A stretch of 64,000 nt of DNA from Saprospirales bacterium (GCA_016719895.1 JADJYG010000030.1:310001-374000), one strand, 5' to 3'; shown: positions 26,547 to 37,700, counted from the stretch's first letter. Notes: generated from the sequence alone by a model not told the origin. Translations and numbers: made by a program.

Positions 26547-29485
26547 TCAACGGATGAAATACGCCACGCTGAGGCCGAAGTTCATGCCCAGCTGGTATGC
26601 TTCGGCGATGTACGTTTGGCCTTTGTAGTCCATAGTTTTGCGGTTTTCCGGGTTGAGCAGGTTGCGGGCGGACACCGTTACCTGGTAATGGTCGGCAAAA
26701 CGTTTGCTGAGGTTGAAATTCAGCAAGGGAAACTCCTCTTCATATACATCGGGCGTAGCAGCCAGTGAAATGCTGTACAAGCGGCGGCCGGACACATTGA
26801 ACGACAGCGATGATTCCCAGCCTTTTTCCGGGTCGATGTACGACAAAACGGTGTTCACGATAAACGGCGCCTGGCCCTGGAACGGCCGTGTAGTCAGGTC
26901 GTAGCTGGGATCGATTTGTTTGGAGGCCGCCACTTCGTCGGCAGGAATATCGTACGCCGATTTGATCAGGGCGAAGTTGGCGCCCAGGTACAGGTTGCGC
27001 GCAACGTTGCCGAGGAAGCCGAGGTTTTTGCGGAACTCGAATTCCAGGCCGTATACATTAGCTTTGCCGATGTTGATATAGCCCAGCTCGGGGATGGTTG
27101 CCGTCGGGGAAAACCGCCGCAGGATCGGATTGCGGAATTGTTTGTAAAACGCGCTCACGGCAATAACCTCGCCCAGGTCCGGGAAAAATTCGTAGCGGAT
27201 ATCGTAGTTGTCGATCAGTGTGCGCTGCAAGGCCGGGTTGCCGAGGTTGAAGAAGCCGTTTTTGGTATCGAACTGTTCGAACGGCGCCAGCTCGCGCATG
27301 TTGGGGCGCGCCAGGGTGCGCGTAGCCGCCAGGCGGATGTTGGTTTTTTCACTCAGCGAATAGATCAGGTTGGCGGAATACAGCCAGTCGGTCAGGTCCA
27401 GGGCGCTGGGGGCCAGCATCGTATCGCGGCTCGCCACGAACAGGTCGGTTGTCTCTACCCGGGCGCCTCCCACCACTTTCAGGCGCGGCAGGATGTTGTA
27501 GGCTAGCATGCCGTATCCAGCCATGATTTCCTGATCGCCGTTGTAGAAGTTTTGTTGTTGACCTGGTTGATGTAGTGGTAGCCCAGGCGGTAGCGCTGGA
27601 TCGAACCGTCCGTTTTATAGAGCGTATCGATAATGCCAAAATTGGCATAGTCGAAAAAGGCATCGAAGTTGCCGTTAAAGCTGTTGAAAAACAGGCTCAC
27701 CGGGATGTCTGAATGGCGGTTGTGCAAAAACTGGTATTCCGTGAAATCCCGCGTCATTTTGCTGTACAGGCCGCCGAATTTGATCTGGTTGGTATTGCTG
27801 CGGCCTTGCAGGAAGGGTATGGAAATATCTACCTTGAATTCCTGCGATTCGTCGTCCAGGTCGCGCCAGAAATGAAACGGCGGTTTGAACTCGGCTTCGT
27901 TGATTTCAAACCGCTCCTCGTTACTGTCGTCTATGTAATTAATATAGGCAAAAAAACGGGTGTCCGGTTCTTGCTGCAAGGATTTGTTCAACGACCCGCT
28001 CCAGCGGATTTCCGCATCGTTCAGCCGGTTAAACACGTGGCGGCCGGTCAGTTGGTAGGAGGTATATTGGCGGCGGACGAACTCCATGGACTGGGTGTTG
28101 TATGCTGCGGAGGGGTTGGAGAGCTGGCCCACCCAACTGCCGTTTTGCGAGCGGCCGATGATGTCGGTATCGTTGTTGTAGATCACGTTGGCGCCGATGG
28201 AGTGGCTGCTTCCGATCTTGTAGGTCAGGTTGAACAGACCGCCCAGGTGGGGGGTCTCCGTGCTTTTTGTTTCATTCAACAATTGGTAACCGAATAATCC
28301 GGAGGAGCTGTTGTTCAGCCAGGTATTGACGGCGCCGTTTTCATAGTGCGTATACTCGCGGGAGTAATTTACGCCCAGCGAAAAGCCCAGGGTGTTGCCG
28401 AACAGGCGCAGGTTGTCGCCGATCGAAAAGTTGAGGCCGTGGTTGAGGGGCGCTGTTTTCGGGGTGGTGGTGAACGTGTTGCTCAACGAACGCGACGATT
28501 CGTTCAGGAGGGCGCGCAGGCTGTTGTAGTCTTCGCTTGGGTTTCGCGCGTTCAGGTACACGCTTTGGCTGAGCAGGGCCCGGTTGCGTTCGTCGGTGAG
28601 GATTGGTGGCAGGTCGCGGGTACCGTCGTCGAATCCCAGCCAGTCCTTGCGGCCGCTATAGTCGCCATGGCCCTGGAACTGCTGGTTGAAGGTGGACTGG
28701 GTGTTGAAAGAGCTGCTCAGGCCGAAATACAGGGTGAATTTTTCTGGTACGGATTTAGTCGTAATATTCACCAGGCCGCCGGAAAAGTTGCCCGGCAGAT
28801 CGGGCGTAAACGTCTTCATCGTCACGATGTTGTCGATCATCTGGGAGGGGATCAAATCGAGGCTCGAGCTGTTGCGGTATGGATCGGTGCTGGGCATGGT
28901 GATGCCGTTCAATTGCGAAATCGAGTACCGGTCTCCCAGGCCGCGCATGACGATAAATTTTCCGCCTTCCACCACGGCGCCGGTCACCTGTTTCATGGCG
29001 TCTGCAGCGTTGGAAACGCCCGTCCGGCTGATCTGTTGGGAGGAAATACCATCCTGGATGGACAGGGAGCGTTTTTGGAGGGCGATCAGGGAGGCGTCGG
29101 TGTTTTTGATGGTTGTCGATACTACCACTACTTCGGCAATAACGGCAGATTCGGTGCCGAGGGCAAAATCGAGGGTGTTCAACACGCCGGATTTGACTTC
29201 GAAATTTTCTACCGTTTGCGGGGTGAACGCGGTGTAGGACGTGGTGATCGTGTACGGCGCCGGGTCAACTTCGATGCGGTAGTTCCCGTCGTAGTCCGTG
29301 ATGGCGCCGCGAATATCGCCGCTTGTGTTGATGGCTTTGATCGTTACGCCGATCAGCGATTCGCCGGTTTCTTTATCCACAACTTTGCCGGCAATGACTG
29401 CCTTTTGGGCAGCGAGGTTAATTTGGGAAAATACCCCAAACAGGATCAGTAGACAGGTGATGCAGGAATTGAGAACGTTGTTCAT
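26547..29485 (-). CDS. TonB-dependent outer-membrane receptor, one frameshift as sequenced
   Basis: About 980 residues when repaired. From ATG 29485 there is a signal peptide (MNNVLNSCITCLLILFGVFS), a carboxypeptidase-regulatory-like domain (~28-110, GKVVDKETGESLIGVTI), a plug domain with VMRGLGDRYSISQLNG and a 22-strand barrel ending in NFGLSVAYFIR. The frame breaks at the four-T run 27550-27553. Restoring one base gives NNKNFYNGDQEIMAGYG, joining the two open frames (27503-29485 and 26547-27524). The upstream gene encodes a T9SS surface protein and lies in the same direction ~100 bases away, so the pair probably acts together in substrate capture and uptake. The substrate is unknown. It is disrupted as sequenced but probably intact in the cell. 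Confidence 0.85.
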
Positions 29486-29517
29486 AACCAGATGGAAATG
29501 CGTTAGGAATGAAATAG

Positions 29518-29553
29518 GCAACAGGTTTTATACCGGCGTACAAAACCTGTTGC
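29518..29553 (-). repeat. Hairpin between the surface-protein and TonB receptor genes
   Basis: A perfect 12-bp inverted repeat (GCAACAGGTTTT at 29518-29529 and its complement at 29542-29553) lies 33 bases before the TonB receptor start. No strong T-tract follows in the gene direction, so partial attenuation or mRNA processing is as plausible as termination. Confidence 0.55.
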
Positions 29554-29583
29554 TGTTGGTATGCGGATTATGTACGGTCCATA

Positions 29584-32500
29584 TTATTCGACAAGGAGTT
29601 TCTTCGTAGCGGTCTGACCTGCTTCCGTGCGGAACTGAATCAGGTACATACCCGTGCTGAGTTCGTTGATATATACTTGTTGCGTGCCGGTTTGCAAGAC
29701 AACGCGGCGCGCCACCGTACGGCCGGACAGGTCGAAGATTTCAAAACTGACCGGTTCTCCGAATTTGGATTCTACGATAAACAAGCCTTTGGCCGGGTTC
29801 GGGTAGATGCTGAATACCTGCTGCAGATCAGCCTCGCCGGCGCCTGTGGTCGGGCAGTTTTCCACAGGTGCATTGGCAAGATGGTCGTTGCGATCGAGGG
29901 CAGACCAACCGCGAATCCAGAGGTCATTCCACTCGCTGCTAAACGCGCCCTTGTAGTTCACCATGGTAAAGAAAGGGTCCGCCGGCGCAATCGCCAGTGC
30001 CGTGGTATAAGCAGCGCCGATCGTGCAGGGGCGCGGGTCGAGCTGGTCGTTTTGGGAGCGGCTGATCGAGCGGAGGTACGGCGAGAACAGCGTCGTCTGG
30101 TTCGTCGTCAGGTGGCTCACCAACGCTGCCGCCGTGGGGTCTTCAGCCGTGCCGCTCACGCGGATGATGCCGCTGGCGTCCAGGGTGTTGAAGCTGCCAA
30201 TGCGGTAGAAAATGTTGTTCAGGATATTCAGTTCGCCGCTGGCCAGTTTGGCGTAGGCGTCGTTCACGCCGGCCGCTTTGTCTTGTACTTCCAGGCCTTT
30301 GTTTTTCATGTCTGTGACGATACAGTTGGCCAGGGTTCCGGCGGTGCCGGCGCGCAGGTTCCAGCCCACGGGGTTGGAGGCGGCAGCGCCCGGGCCGGAG
30401 CCGATGTGCGTCCAGTTGTACACCGTCGGGTTGGAGTAGGGCGTGCCGTCGTCAGGGGTGGTGCCGTCGAGTTCGCCGCCGGCGTCGGCCACGTCGTCGC
30501 GCTGGATGGAGAACCAGAACTGGCCTTTACCGCTGTACACCTCGTCCCAGTCGTAGCTGTCGTCTTCGGCGAAAGCGACCACGGCGTATTTCAGGTTGGG
30601 CGCGCCGCCAAAGAATTCGATACCGTCGTCGGAGTTGGCGTAGACTTCCACGTATTCCAGGGTGGTACCGCTGCCGACGGCGCCCAGGGTGAGGCCGTTG
30701 AGTTCGTTGCCGGAAGCGATCTGGCGGCCGCCGTGGCGGATCGACACATAGCGCAGCACGCCGGAGTTGTCGGCGTTGTTGTTGCCGCCGTAACGGGCGC
30801 GGGGTTCGGTGGTCGGGATACCTTCCACCTGCACGGGCGACACGCCGTTTTTCTGCGTGATGCCGTTGCCCAGGAGCACGATACCGCCCCAGAGGGCGTT
30901 GTCTTTGGGCCCCAGGTCGAGCGGGTCGTTGACGTTATCGGCTTCAGCCGTGAAGATGATTGGCTCGGCGGCGGTGCCGTTGGCGAAAATTTTAGCGCCC
31001 TTGGCTACTACCAGCGCCGAGGGGTTGCCCACATCGGCGCGCGGGGTGAATTTCACCACGGTGCCGGCTTCGATGGTCAGGGCGGCGCAGGAGTCTACGA
31101 AGGTCAAGCCGTCTACGACGTAGGTTTTGTCTTTCGTCCAGGTGACGTTGTCGCAGGCTTTGATGGAGGCGTCATTGATAAAGACCAGTTGACCTCCACT
31201 GGTGAGGTCCTTTAGGTGGTTATTGCGGGCCAGTGTGGACCAGCCCTGAATCCACAAACCTGCAGCGAAGGGGCTGAAAGCGCCCTTGTAGCTCACCGGG
31301 GTGAAGAAGGGATCATTGGCAGGCAAGGCAGCTAGGTCGGCCGTAACGGCGGTATTACCGGCCGGACGCGGGTCGAGCAGGTTGCTCTGGCCGCGGTTGA
31401 TGCTTTGGATTTCCGGATTGGCAACCGCGTTTTTATTCGTTGTGAGGTGTGCTACCAGGGCGGCAGCGGTGGGGTCTTCAGCTGTGCCGCTCACGCGGAT
31501 GATACCGGTTGGGGAGGCATCGAGCGCGGTGAAGCTGCCGATTTGAAAGAACAGGTTACTTTGCAGTTTCAGTTCGCCGCTGGCCAGTTTGGCGTAGGCG
31601 TCGTTCACGCCGGCCGCTTTGTCTTGTACTTCCAGGCCTTTGTTTTTCATGTCTGTGACGATACAGTTGGCCAGGGTTCCGGCGGTGCCGGCGCGCAGGT
31701 TCCAGCCCACGGGGTTGGAGGCGGCAGCGCCCGGGCCGGAGCCGATGTGCGTCCAGTTGTACACCGTCGGGTTGGAGTAGGGCGTGCCGTCGTCAGGGGT
31801 GGTGCCGTCGAGTTCGCCGCCGGCGTCGGCCACGTCGTCGCGCTGGATGGAGAACCAGAACTGGCCTTTGCCGCTGTACACCTCGTCCCAGTCGTAGCTG
31901 TCGTCTTCGGCGAAAGCGACCACGGCGTATTTCAGGTTGGGCGCGCCGCCAAAGAATTCGATACCGTCGTCGGAGTTGGCGTAGACTTCCACGTATTCCA
32001 GGGTGGTACCGCTCCCGACGGCGCCCAGGGTGAGGCCGTTGAGTTCGTTGCCGGAAGCGATCTGGCGGCCGCCGTGGCGGATCGACACATAGCGCAGCAC
32101 GCCGGAGTTGTCGGCGTTGTCGTTGCCGCCGTACTGGCCGCGGGGTTCGGTGGTCGGGATGCCCTCCACCTGCACGGGCGACACGCCGTTTTTCTGCGTG
32201 ATGCCATTGCCCAGGAGCACGATACCGCCCCAGAGGGCGTTGTCTTTGGGTCCCAGGTCGAGCGGGTCGTTGACGTTATCGGCTTCAGCCGTGAAGATGA
32301 TTGGCTCGGCGGCGGTGCCGTTGGCGAAAATTTTAGCGCCACGGGCCACTACCAGCGCCGACGGGTTGCCCACATCGGCGCGCGGGGTGAATTTCACCAC
32401 GGTGCCGGCTTCGATATTCAGGGTGGCGCCGTCTTCTACGAAAACCACACCATCGCACAAATAGACCTTGTCTTTCGTCCAGTTTACGGTTTGGCCGGCC

Positions 32501-32592
32501 TGGATATCATTGTCCGTGATATTCACCACCGTTTGCGCGCTTAACTGTGCCCCAAGGAGAAACAGTATCAGCAGGTAAAACATTTTCTTCAT
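29584..32592 (-). CDS. T9SS surface protein with tandem internal duplication (DDGIEFFGG family)
   Basis: 1002 residues from ATG 32592 (MKKMFYLLILFLLGAQLSAQ, a clear signal peptide; the frame extends 26 codons upstream without one). Two copies of a ~447-residue unit are fused. Each contains VTWTKDK or VNWTKDK, the AGTVVKFTPRADVGNPSALV strand, DLGPKDNALWGGIVLLGNG, ISIRHGGRQI-like sequence and YANSDDGIEFFGG, which look like a right-handed beta-helix. The C-terminus is a T9SS sorting domain (SIYPNPAKGLFIVES ... FDLSGRTVARRVV ... GMYLIQFRTE). It lies upstream of a TonB receptor in the same direction. This pairing is common in Bacteroidota, where such proteins are sometimes misnamed multidrug transporters. 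Function is inferred as surface ligand binding. Confidence 0.85.
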   Translation of the reverse strand: MKKMFYLLILFLLGAQLSAQTVVNITDNDIQAGQTVNWTKDKVYLCDGVVFVEDGATLNIEAGTVVKFTPRADVGNPSALVVARGAKIFANGTAAEPIIFTAEADNVNDPLDLGPKDNALWGGIVLLGNGITQKNGVSPVQVEGIPTTEPRGQYGGNDNADNSGVLRYVSIRHGGRQIASGNELNGLTLGAVGSGTTLEYVEVYANSDDGIEFFGGAPNLKYAVVAFAEDDSYDWDEVYSGKGQFWFSIQRDDVADAGGELDGTTPDDGTPYSNPTVYNWTHIGSGPGAAASNPVGWNLRAGTAGTLANCIVTDMKNKGLEVQDKAAGVNDAYAKLASGELKLQSNLFFQIGSFTALDASPTGIIRVSGTAEDPTAAALVAHLTTNKNAVANPEIQSINRGQSNLLDPRPAGNTAVTADLAALPANDPFFTPVSYKGAFSPFAAGLWIQGWSTLARNNHLKDLTSGGQLVFINDASIKACDNVTWTKDKTYVVDGLTFVDSCAALTIEAGTVVKFTPRADVGNPSALVVAKGAKIFANGTAAEPIIFTAEADNVNDPLDLGPKDNALWGGIVLLGNGITQKNGVSPVQVEGIPTTEPRARYGGNNNADNSGVLRYVSIRHGGRQIASGNELNGLTLGAVGSGTTLEYVEVYANSDDGIEFFGGAPNLKYAVVAFAEDDSYDWDEVYSGKGQFWFSIQRDDVADAGGELDGTTPDDGTPYSNPTVYNWTHIGSGPGAAASNPVGWNLRAGTAGTLANCIVTDMKNKGLEVQDKAAGVNDAYAKLASGELNILNNIFYRIGSFNTLDASGIIRVSGTAEDPTAAALVSHLTTNQTTLFSPYLRSISRSQNDQLDPRPCTIGAAYTTALAIAPADPFFTMVNYKGAFSSEWNDLWIRGWSALDRNDHLANAPVENCPTTGAGEADLQQVFSIYPNPAKGLFIVESKFGEPVSFEIFDLSGRTVARRVVLQTGTQQVYINELSTGMYLIQFRTEAGQTATKKLLVE
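30231..31075 (-). repeat. Internal duplication, copy 2 (C-terminal side)
   Basis: About 845 bases nearly identical to 31572-32416, offset by exactly 1341 bases (447 codons). Only scattered differences are visible, for example GTTGTTGTTGCC against GTTGTCGTTGCC and TAACGGGCG against TACTGGCCG. Both copies are in frame. Confidence 0.9.
31572..32416 (-). repeat. Internal duplication, copy 1 (N-terminal side)
   Basis: Partner of 30231-31075 within the same gene. Identity falls off sharply at both edges, where the flanking codons diverge, which points to recent duplication or gene conversion of the central block. Confidence 0.9.
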
Positions 32593-33103
32593 ACAAAGAG
32601 AAGTTTTTATTGAGTTGAATAATGTCAGTTCGGAATTTTCCTGTGCAAAAACCTTGAATGGCCGGAACAAACCGGTTGGATAAAGCGCCGCAGCGCTTGG
32701 TTAGCCCATTGGTTTATTGTCAGGCAATACGCTGCTTGGATTGAGAATCGATGGCGCCAGAATGCGATAGGACCATTGAACCGAAATAAACAGGGTCTGA
32801 AAATGATACGCGGGAGCCTCAGTAGAACAGGTAGCGCAGGAACAAGCGGTTGGAATTGACATATATTCAGTTTCGTTCTGAACTTTCGCCGGCAAAGTTC
32901 AAGCTATACCACCTGATCCACGGGCTAACGCAGTTTAAGTTAGTGTTAAGTTTTTGCGTGTGCTTTGCACGATTTAGTAATGTTTAGCAAACCATTTTGC
33001 AAATTATACACGCTTTTAATATCTTAGCGGCCTTTAATAGCATTTAAAACACCCCCCCCTGCTCAATAAATTACCCACAAAAAACCCCTTTTCAAATTTT
33101 TAA

Positions 33104-33440
33104 GGGACACAACGGATTTCCGCTTGTTTTACGATACCGTGGTCTGATAAAGCTAACTACATTGCCCTATGCATCGTGGAAGCGTACCGCAAAGACTGGG
33201 ACCCTGTAAAATCAATTGGCGCAGGCCACGCATACTGCCCTGTAGGTGGGGAAAGCCCTAGTGGAGATACCCACCGGATCTTAGAAAGACTTTGAATAAA
33301 ACGGCTATCTTGTGGTGGCCGAGTTCCTGGCGAATCGCCCCTGCTCCTTTGAGCGTTTCGGCCGCACGAAATGGTTGGCGGCAAGCCAAGCCGACCTTAC
33401 TTTTTGGAGAATCCGCTATCCAAATTTTATCAGATGAACT
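33104..33440 (+). pseudogene. Coding-like remnant of unknown gene
   Basis: Two adjacent frames give protein-like sequence with no start: first DKANYIALCIVEAYRKDWDP ... GGESPSGDTHRILERL ending at the stop 33293-33295, then after a +1 shift and a stop NGYLVVAEFLANRPCSFERF ... WRIRYPNFIR. They read as one decayed gene. I do not recognise the family. The preceding stretch 32593-33103 is A/T-rich and shows no gene. Confidence 0.4.
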
Positions 33441-34258
33441 TAAAGCGAATGAGATTTCTTTTCAAACTTACATGACTTACAAATCGGTCGGTAAACAAGT
33501 TTCGATCAAGGGGGCTCCATTCGCAGGCACCCTAAAAATTAATGAAATCAGCCGCGAAAAAGTATTGGAGTTTAAAAGGAAGATGGTGCTCTCTGGCAAA
33601 GAAAACATGGCCAACCAATATGTCAGGTATTTGAAAATAATTTTTACCCGAGTTTTGAAACACCATGAATTAAGTGATCTACGCAAGCCATTTCAAAATC
33701 ACGAGATCAATGTGGTCAAAATATCAGAAAAAGAAAGTTTGACCATCGACGCATTGTTTACGTTGCGAGAAGCCCTTCATAATTATGGAACCTGGCGGTA
33801 AAGAGCTTGAAACGATCCGCCGCTTTTTGATCAGTAGCTGTCGCGGCCTCCGAAACGTTTTCACACGCAATTGATCAAAGGATACCATGTTTCGAGTTTG
33901 AAGCAAGGAGACAGTTTGCTACCGGTATTTTGCCAGCAAACCGCGCAAAAAACGGGCCTAAGGCTAAGGAAATGTGTACCGGTTTTCTGAAACATTTCGA
34001 AACCCTGTTGAACTGGCAACCAGACGGCCATCTTTTCAAAAAAATCAATTATCTAACCTATCTCGATCATCTGAAAAAACTGAGTCTCAAACTTATTGGA
34101 AGAGAGCTAACAACTCATTACGGGCGCCACTTCACCGGAGACTTCATCCTGAACAGCACAGGAATTTTTGACCCCGATCTTTTGAAAAACTGCGTGAAAA
34201 CCAGTTCCTCGGTGTTGAAATCGATCGCATCGCTGAAATTTATGCAGAAAGGCATTAA
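33400..34258 (+). pseudogene. Decayed tyrosine recombinase (integrase)
   Basis: The pieces of a phage/transposon-type integrase lie in order but in different frames. The SAM-like core-binding domain is at ~33412-33790 (ISFQTYMTYKSVGKQ ... ENMANQYVRYLKIIFTRVLK). The box I arginine is at ~33800-33850 after a +1 shift (LETIRRFLISSCRGLR). The HxxRH box II is near 34110-34130 (ELTTHYGRHFTGDFILNS). The catalytic tyrosine region EIYAERH is at 34235-34255 after another shift. At least three frameshifts and stops make it non-functional. It probably marks a lost mobile element. Confidence 0.7.
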
Positions 34259-34582
34259 ATTGTCGATGTATTAAGCTCCATTCGTAATCTTTACGCTGCC
34301 GTTGCACTTTTGGAGTTCAAATTCTAAGTATTTTCGTATTCCAAATACCGGAGGTATTTTTTACTTCCCTGGTGAACCAGGTTGTGCTTGAAACAAACTT
34401 ATGGAAGAACTACTTTCCCTCGCCGGATCGGGATTCATGACCCCTTGCGCGAGGAAATGTCCCGCGCCGGCGTCCACGAGCTGTTTTAATGCCGCCCCTT
34501 TCCGAAAAAATTCGAATAAAACCAGCATCGCCCGATTTGTTGGTAAAGACCGGATGAGCCTGAAAAGGACACCTGAAAGCGG

Positions 34583-34717
34583 ATGGTCTCTCTGCAAAAC
34601 ACCGGTGATCGCAATCGCAAAAAGCCGTTCAAGTTGAAAATCGAAGTAAAAGCATTTTTGGTACAATGGCCCACCTGGTCACACAACCTGATGGCGCCTT
34701 ACGCACTTCTGTTTTAA
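34583..34717 (+). other. Short coding-like fragment at the edge of the degenerate stretch
   Basis: A 44-codon open frame (MVSLQNTGDRNRKKPFKLKI ... WSHNLMAPYALLF) ends 26 bases before the truncated end of the next gene. Its composition is protein-like, but no family is recognised and no promoter is seen. Sequence between 34328 and 34582 contains other broken fragments (for example RIHDPLREEMSRAGVHELF near 34430-34486) and nothing complete. Confidence 0.3.
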
Positions 34718-34742
34718 GCCCGGCACAAACGAGCGGTATCGC

Positions 34743-37700
34743 TTACCGGGATAAATCGACGTCCACCCGTTTTGGGCTGTCAGAAGCCTGCTGCAACACC
34801 AGCCGCCCGGTCATGTCGAATACGGTCAGTTGCACCTCCCCGGTCAGCGGCGCCGGGAAGATAACCGCCAGGCGCCCGGTGGTCGGGTTGGGTATCACGA
34901 GCAGGCCGTGGCCCCAGTCCGGCGTTTGGGTGTTCACCAGGCTATCCACCACGTAGGGGCCGCCAGTAATCGAACAGCCCACTTCGTCGGTAATAATCAC
35001 GGAATAAGCGCCGGAGCCGACACTGTCGAGGTCTTCCGTCATGTTTGGCAGCAAGGCGCCGTCAAGAAACCATTGGAAGGTGTAGGGCGACAAGCTGCCG
35101 CCCACCGTAATATGAACGCCGCCGAGGTGCAGGCCGCCTTTGTCGGGCAAAATGGTGTCCAGTTCCAACTGGAGTTGGGTAAGAATAGTCACTTCAAAGG
35201 TGCAGGAGCCTACGTTGCCGTCGGCATCGGTATAGGTGTAGGTGTTCGTTGTGGTGCCTGGCGGGAAGGAAGCGCCGCTGGGGAAACCGGAAATCAGGTC
35301 GAACATCCCGCCATTACCCAGGCAGTTGTCGGTAGCTACGGGGGCAGTATACTGCACTACGTTATTGCCAAAGCAGCGAATGATGCTGGCCGGGCAAACC
35401 AGCGTGGGCGGCAGGTTGTCGGCAACGATAACCACGATGGTGTCGGTCGTCGTATTGCCGGCATCGTCAACGGCCGTCACTTCGACGTTGTGCGGGCCCA
35501 ATTGGGCACAGTTGTATGAGCCTGGCTGGAAGGTCACTTCCTGGATACCACAATTGTCACTCACGTCCAGGCCGAGCGCCTGGGCGCTCAGGGTAACGTT
35601 TCCTGCGGGCCCGAGCAGCGCCAGCAGGGAATCGCCTGCAATCACCGGCGCCTCGTTATCGATGGCTACCACCGTCACTTCCAGGGTTGTTTTGCATTCG
35701 TTGTCATCCGCTACCGTGACGGTGTACGTGCCGGCGATGAGGCCGTCGGCCGTCGGGCCGGTCTGGCCATTACTCCAGTATATGGCGATAGGGCTGGTTC
35801 CGCCGGCAGCGATCACAGTGGCCGAACCTTCCGGCAGGTTGGGGCATGCCGTGTGGATCACGGTATCGAGGGTAAGCGTCAACAGGGGCGGCTCGGCAAT
35901 GGTGACCTCCGCGCTCAAATCGCAACCATTGGCATCGGTAATCGTAACGGTATACGTGCCTGCTCCGAGCGCGGGTTCCGTATCCGTAGTGCCGCCCGAA
36001 CTCCACAGGTAGCTGAAGGGGCCGGCGCCGCCGTTGGGCACTACAGTGGCCGCGCCGTTCGACTGTCCGTTGCAGACCACCGGGGCAGCGATAAAATTGA
36101 CCGTGATACCGCAATTGCCGGGCCGTACTTCAACCGTTTGTTCTGCAGTACAGCCGTTTTTATCCGTCACAGTCACCGTATATACGCCGGCAGCCAGGCT
36201 GTCTATCGTTTCCGTCATTTCACCGTTGCTCCATAAAAACGTGTACGCCGGCCGGCCGCCGGTAGGGCTGGCAGTGGCGCTGCCGTCGCCGGTAGCCGGG
36301 CCAGTCATATTTACAGCCGTGGCATTGACTTTCAGCAGGTTGGGTTCGGAAATGGTCACAGCCTGCGCTTCCTGGCAATTGGCCGCATCCGTTACAACAA
36401 CGGTATATACACCCGGAGGCAAATTGCTGATCGTAGCCGTGGTATCCCCGGTGGACCAGGCATAGGTGAAGGGTGCAACGCCGCTGTTGATGCTGGCGGT
36501 TGCCGTGCCGTCGGAGCCATCGAAACAGCGTACTTCGTTGGCTTGCAGGGAAATATCGATGGTACAATTGTACTCGATAACAGTGGCGACCGATACGGCT
36601 GTGCAGCCGTTGGCATCGGTCACGGTTACGGTATACACTCCCGGCAACAACCCGGTTATTGTAGCGGCGGTTTGAGTATTATCCCAGAGGTAGGCGTAGG
36701 GCACCGTGCCTCCGGAAGGGTTGGCAGAAGCCGTGCCATCGGCGGCGCCGTTGGCCATTTGCGGCGTAGCGGTAGCGCTGGCTGCCAGCAGTTCCGGTTG
36801 CGTAATGGTGGCGCTGGCCGTAGCGGTACACAGTTCGCCGTCGGTCACGGTGACCGTGTACGTTCCGGGGCCGAGGTTCGAGGCCGTAGTCGTATTATTG
36901 CTGTTGTTCCACAGGTACGTGTACGCCCCATTACCGCCGGCGCCGTTCGCGGTAGCGCTGCCGGTTTGCTGGCCGGAACAGGCGATATTCGTTATGGCGC
37001 CGATGCTGGCCGATACCGGCGGATTTTGGACTACCGTAATATTGGCTGTGCTGGTACAACCATTCTCCGTGTTGGTTACTACCACGCTATACAAGCCAGG
37101 GGCGTTGGCCGACAGGATGGGGTTGGGGCCGGTAGAAACCGTGGACCCGTCCGGCCGGGTCCAGACGTGCGTCCGGAAACTGGCCGGGGCATTGCTGGAG
37201 GCCGTAATATTGACGGTGGCGTTGTTGCAGTTTAAATTAGCCGAAACGCTGAGCATGGCGCCGGGAGGGGTGATATTGAGCGCGACAACGGCAGTGGCCG
37301 TACTGGTGCAGCCATTTTCAGCGGTTACCGTCAACAAGTAATCGCCCGGGGCACTCACGGCCGGGTTGGCCACGGCAGCAGTGAAGCCGTTCGGTCCGGT
37401 CCAGCCAAAGCCCGGGTTGCTTGCGGGCGAGGTTCCGCTGAGGATCACCGTATCTTCCACACAGGTGAGCACGCCGCCCAGGGCCGTGGCGCCGGGTGGG
37501 GCCGTGTTGGCTATCACGGTTGCGATGGCCGTGTTGGAACAACCTGAAATGCTGTCGGTTACCACAACGGTGTATTGACCGGCCGCGTTGACCACGGGGT
37601 TCGCCGCTGTGGAGCTGAAGTTGTTGGGCCCTGACCAGGCATAGGTGGGCCCTGCGGCATTGGTGGCGCTCTGCAGGGTGACCGTGGGTTGAACGCAGGA

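Noticed and set aside
29677..32544. Two long plus-strand frames (29677-31215 and 31405-32544)
   Set aside because: Antisense to the duplicated surface protein; they are similar to each other only because the DNA beneath is duplicated.
32701..32895. 64-residue minus-strand frame
   Set aside because: No homology-like features, no start context, and located in the gene-free leader of the surface protein gene.
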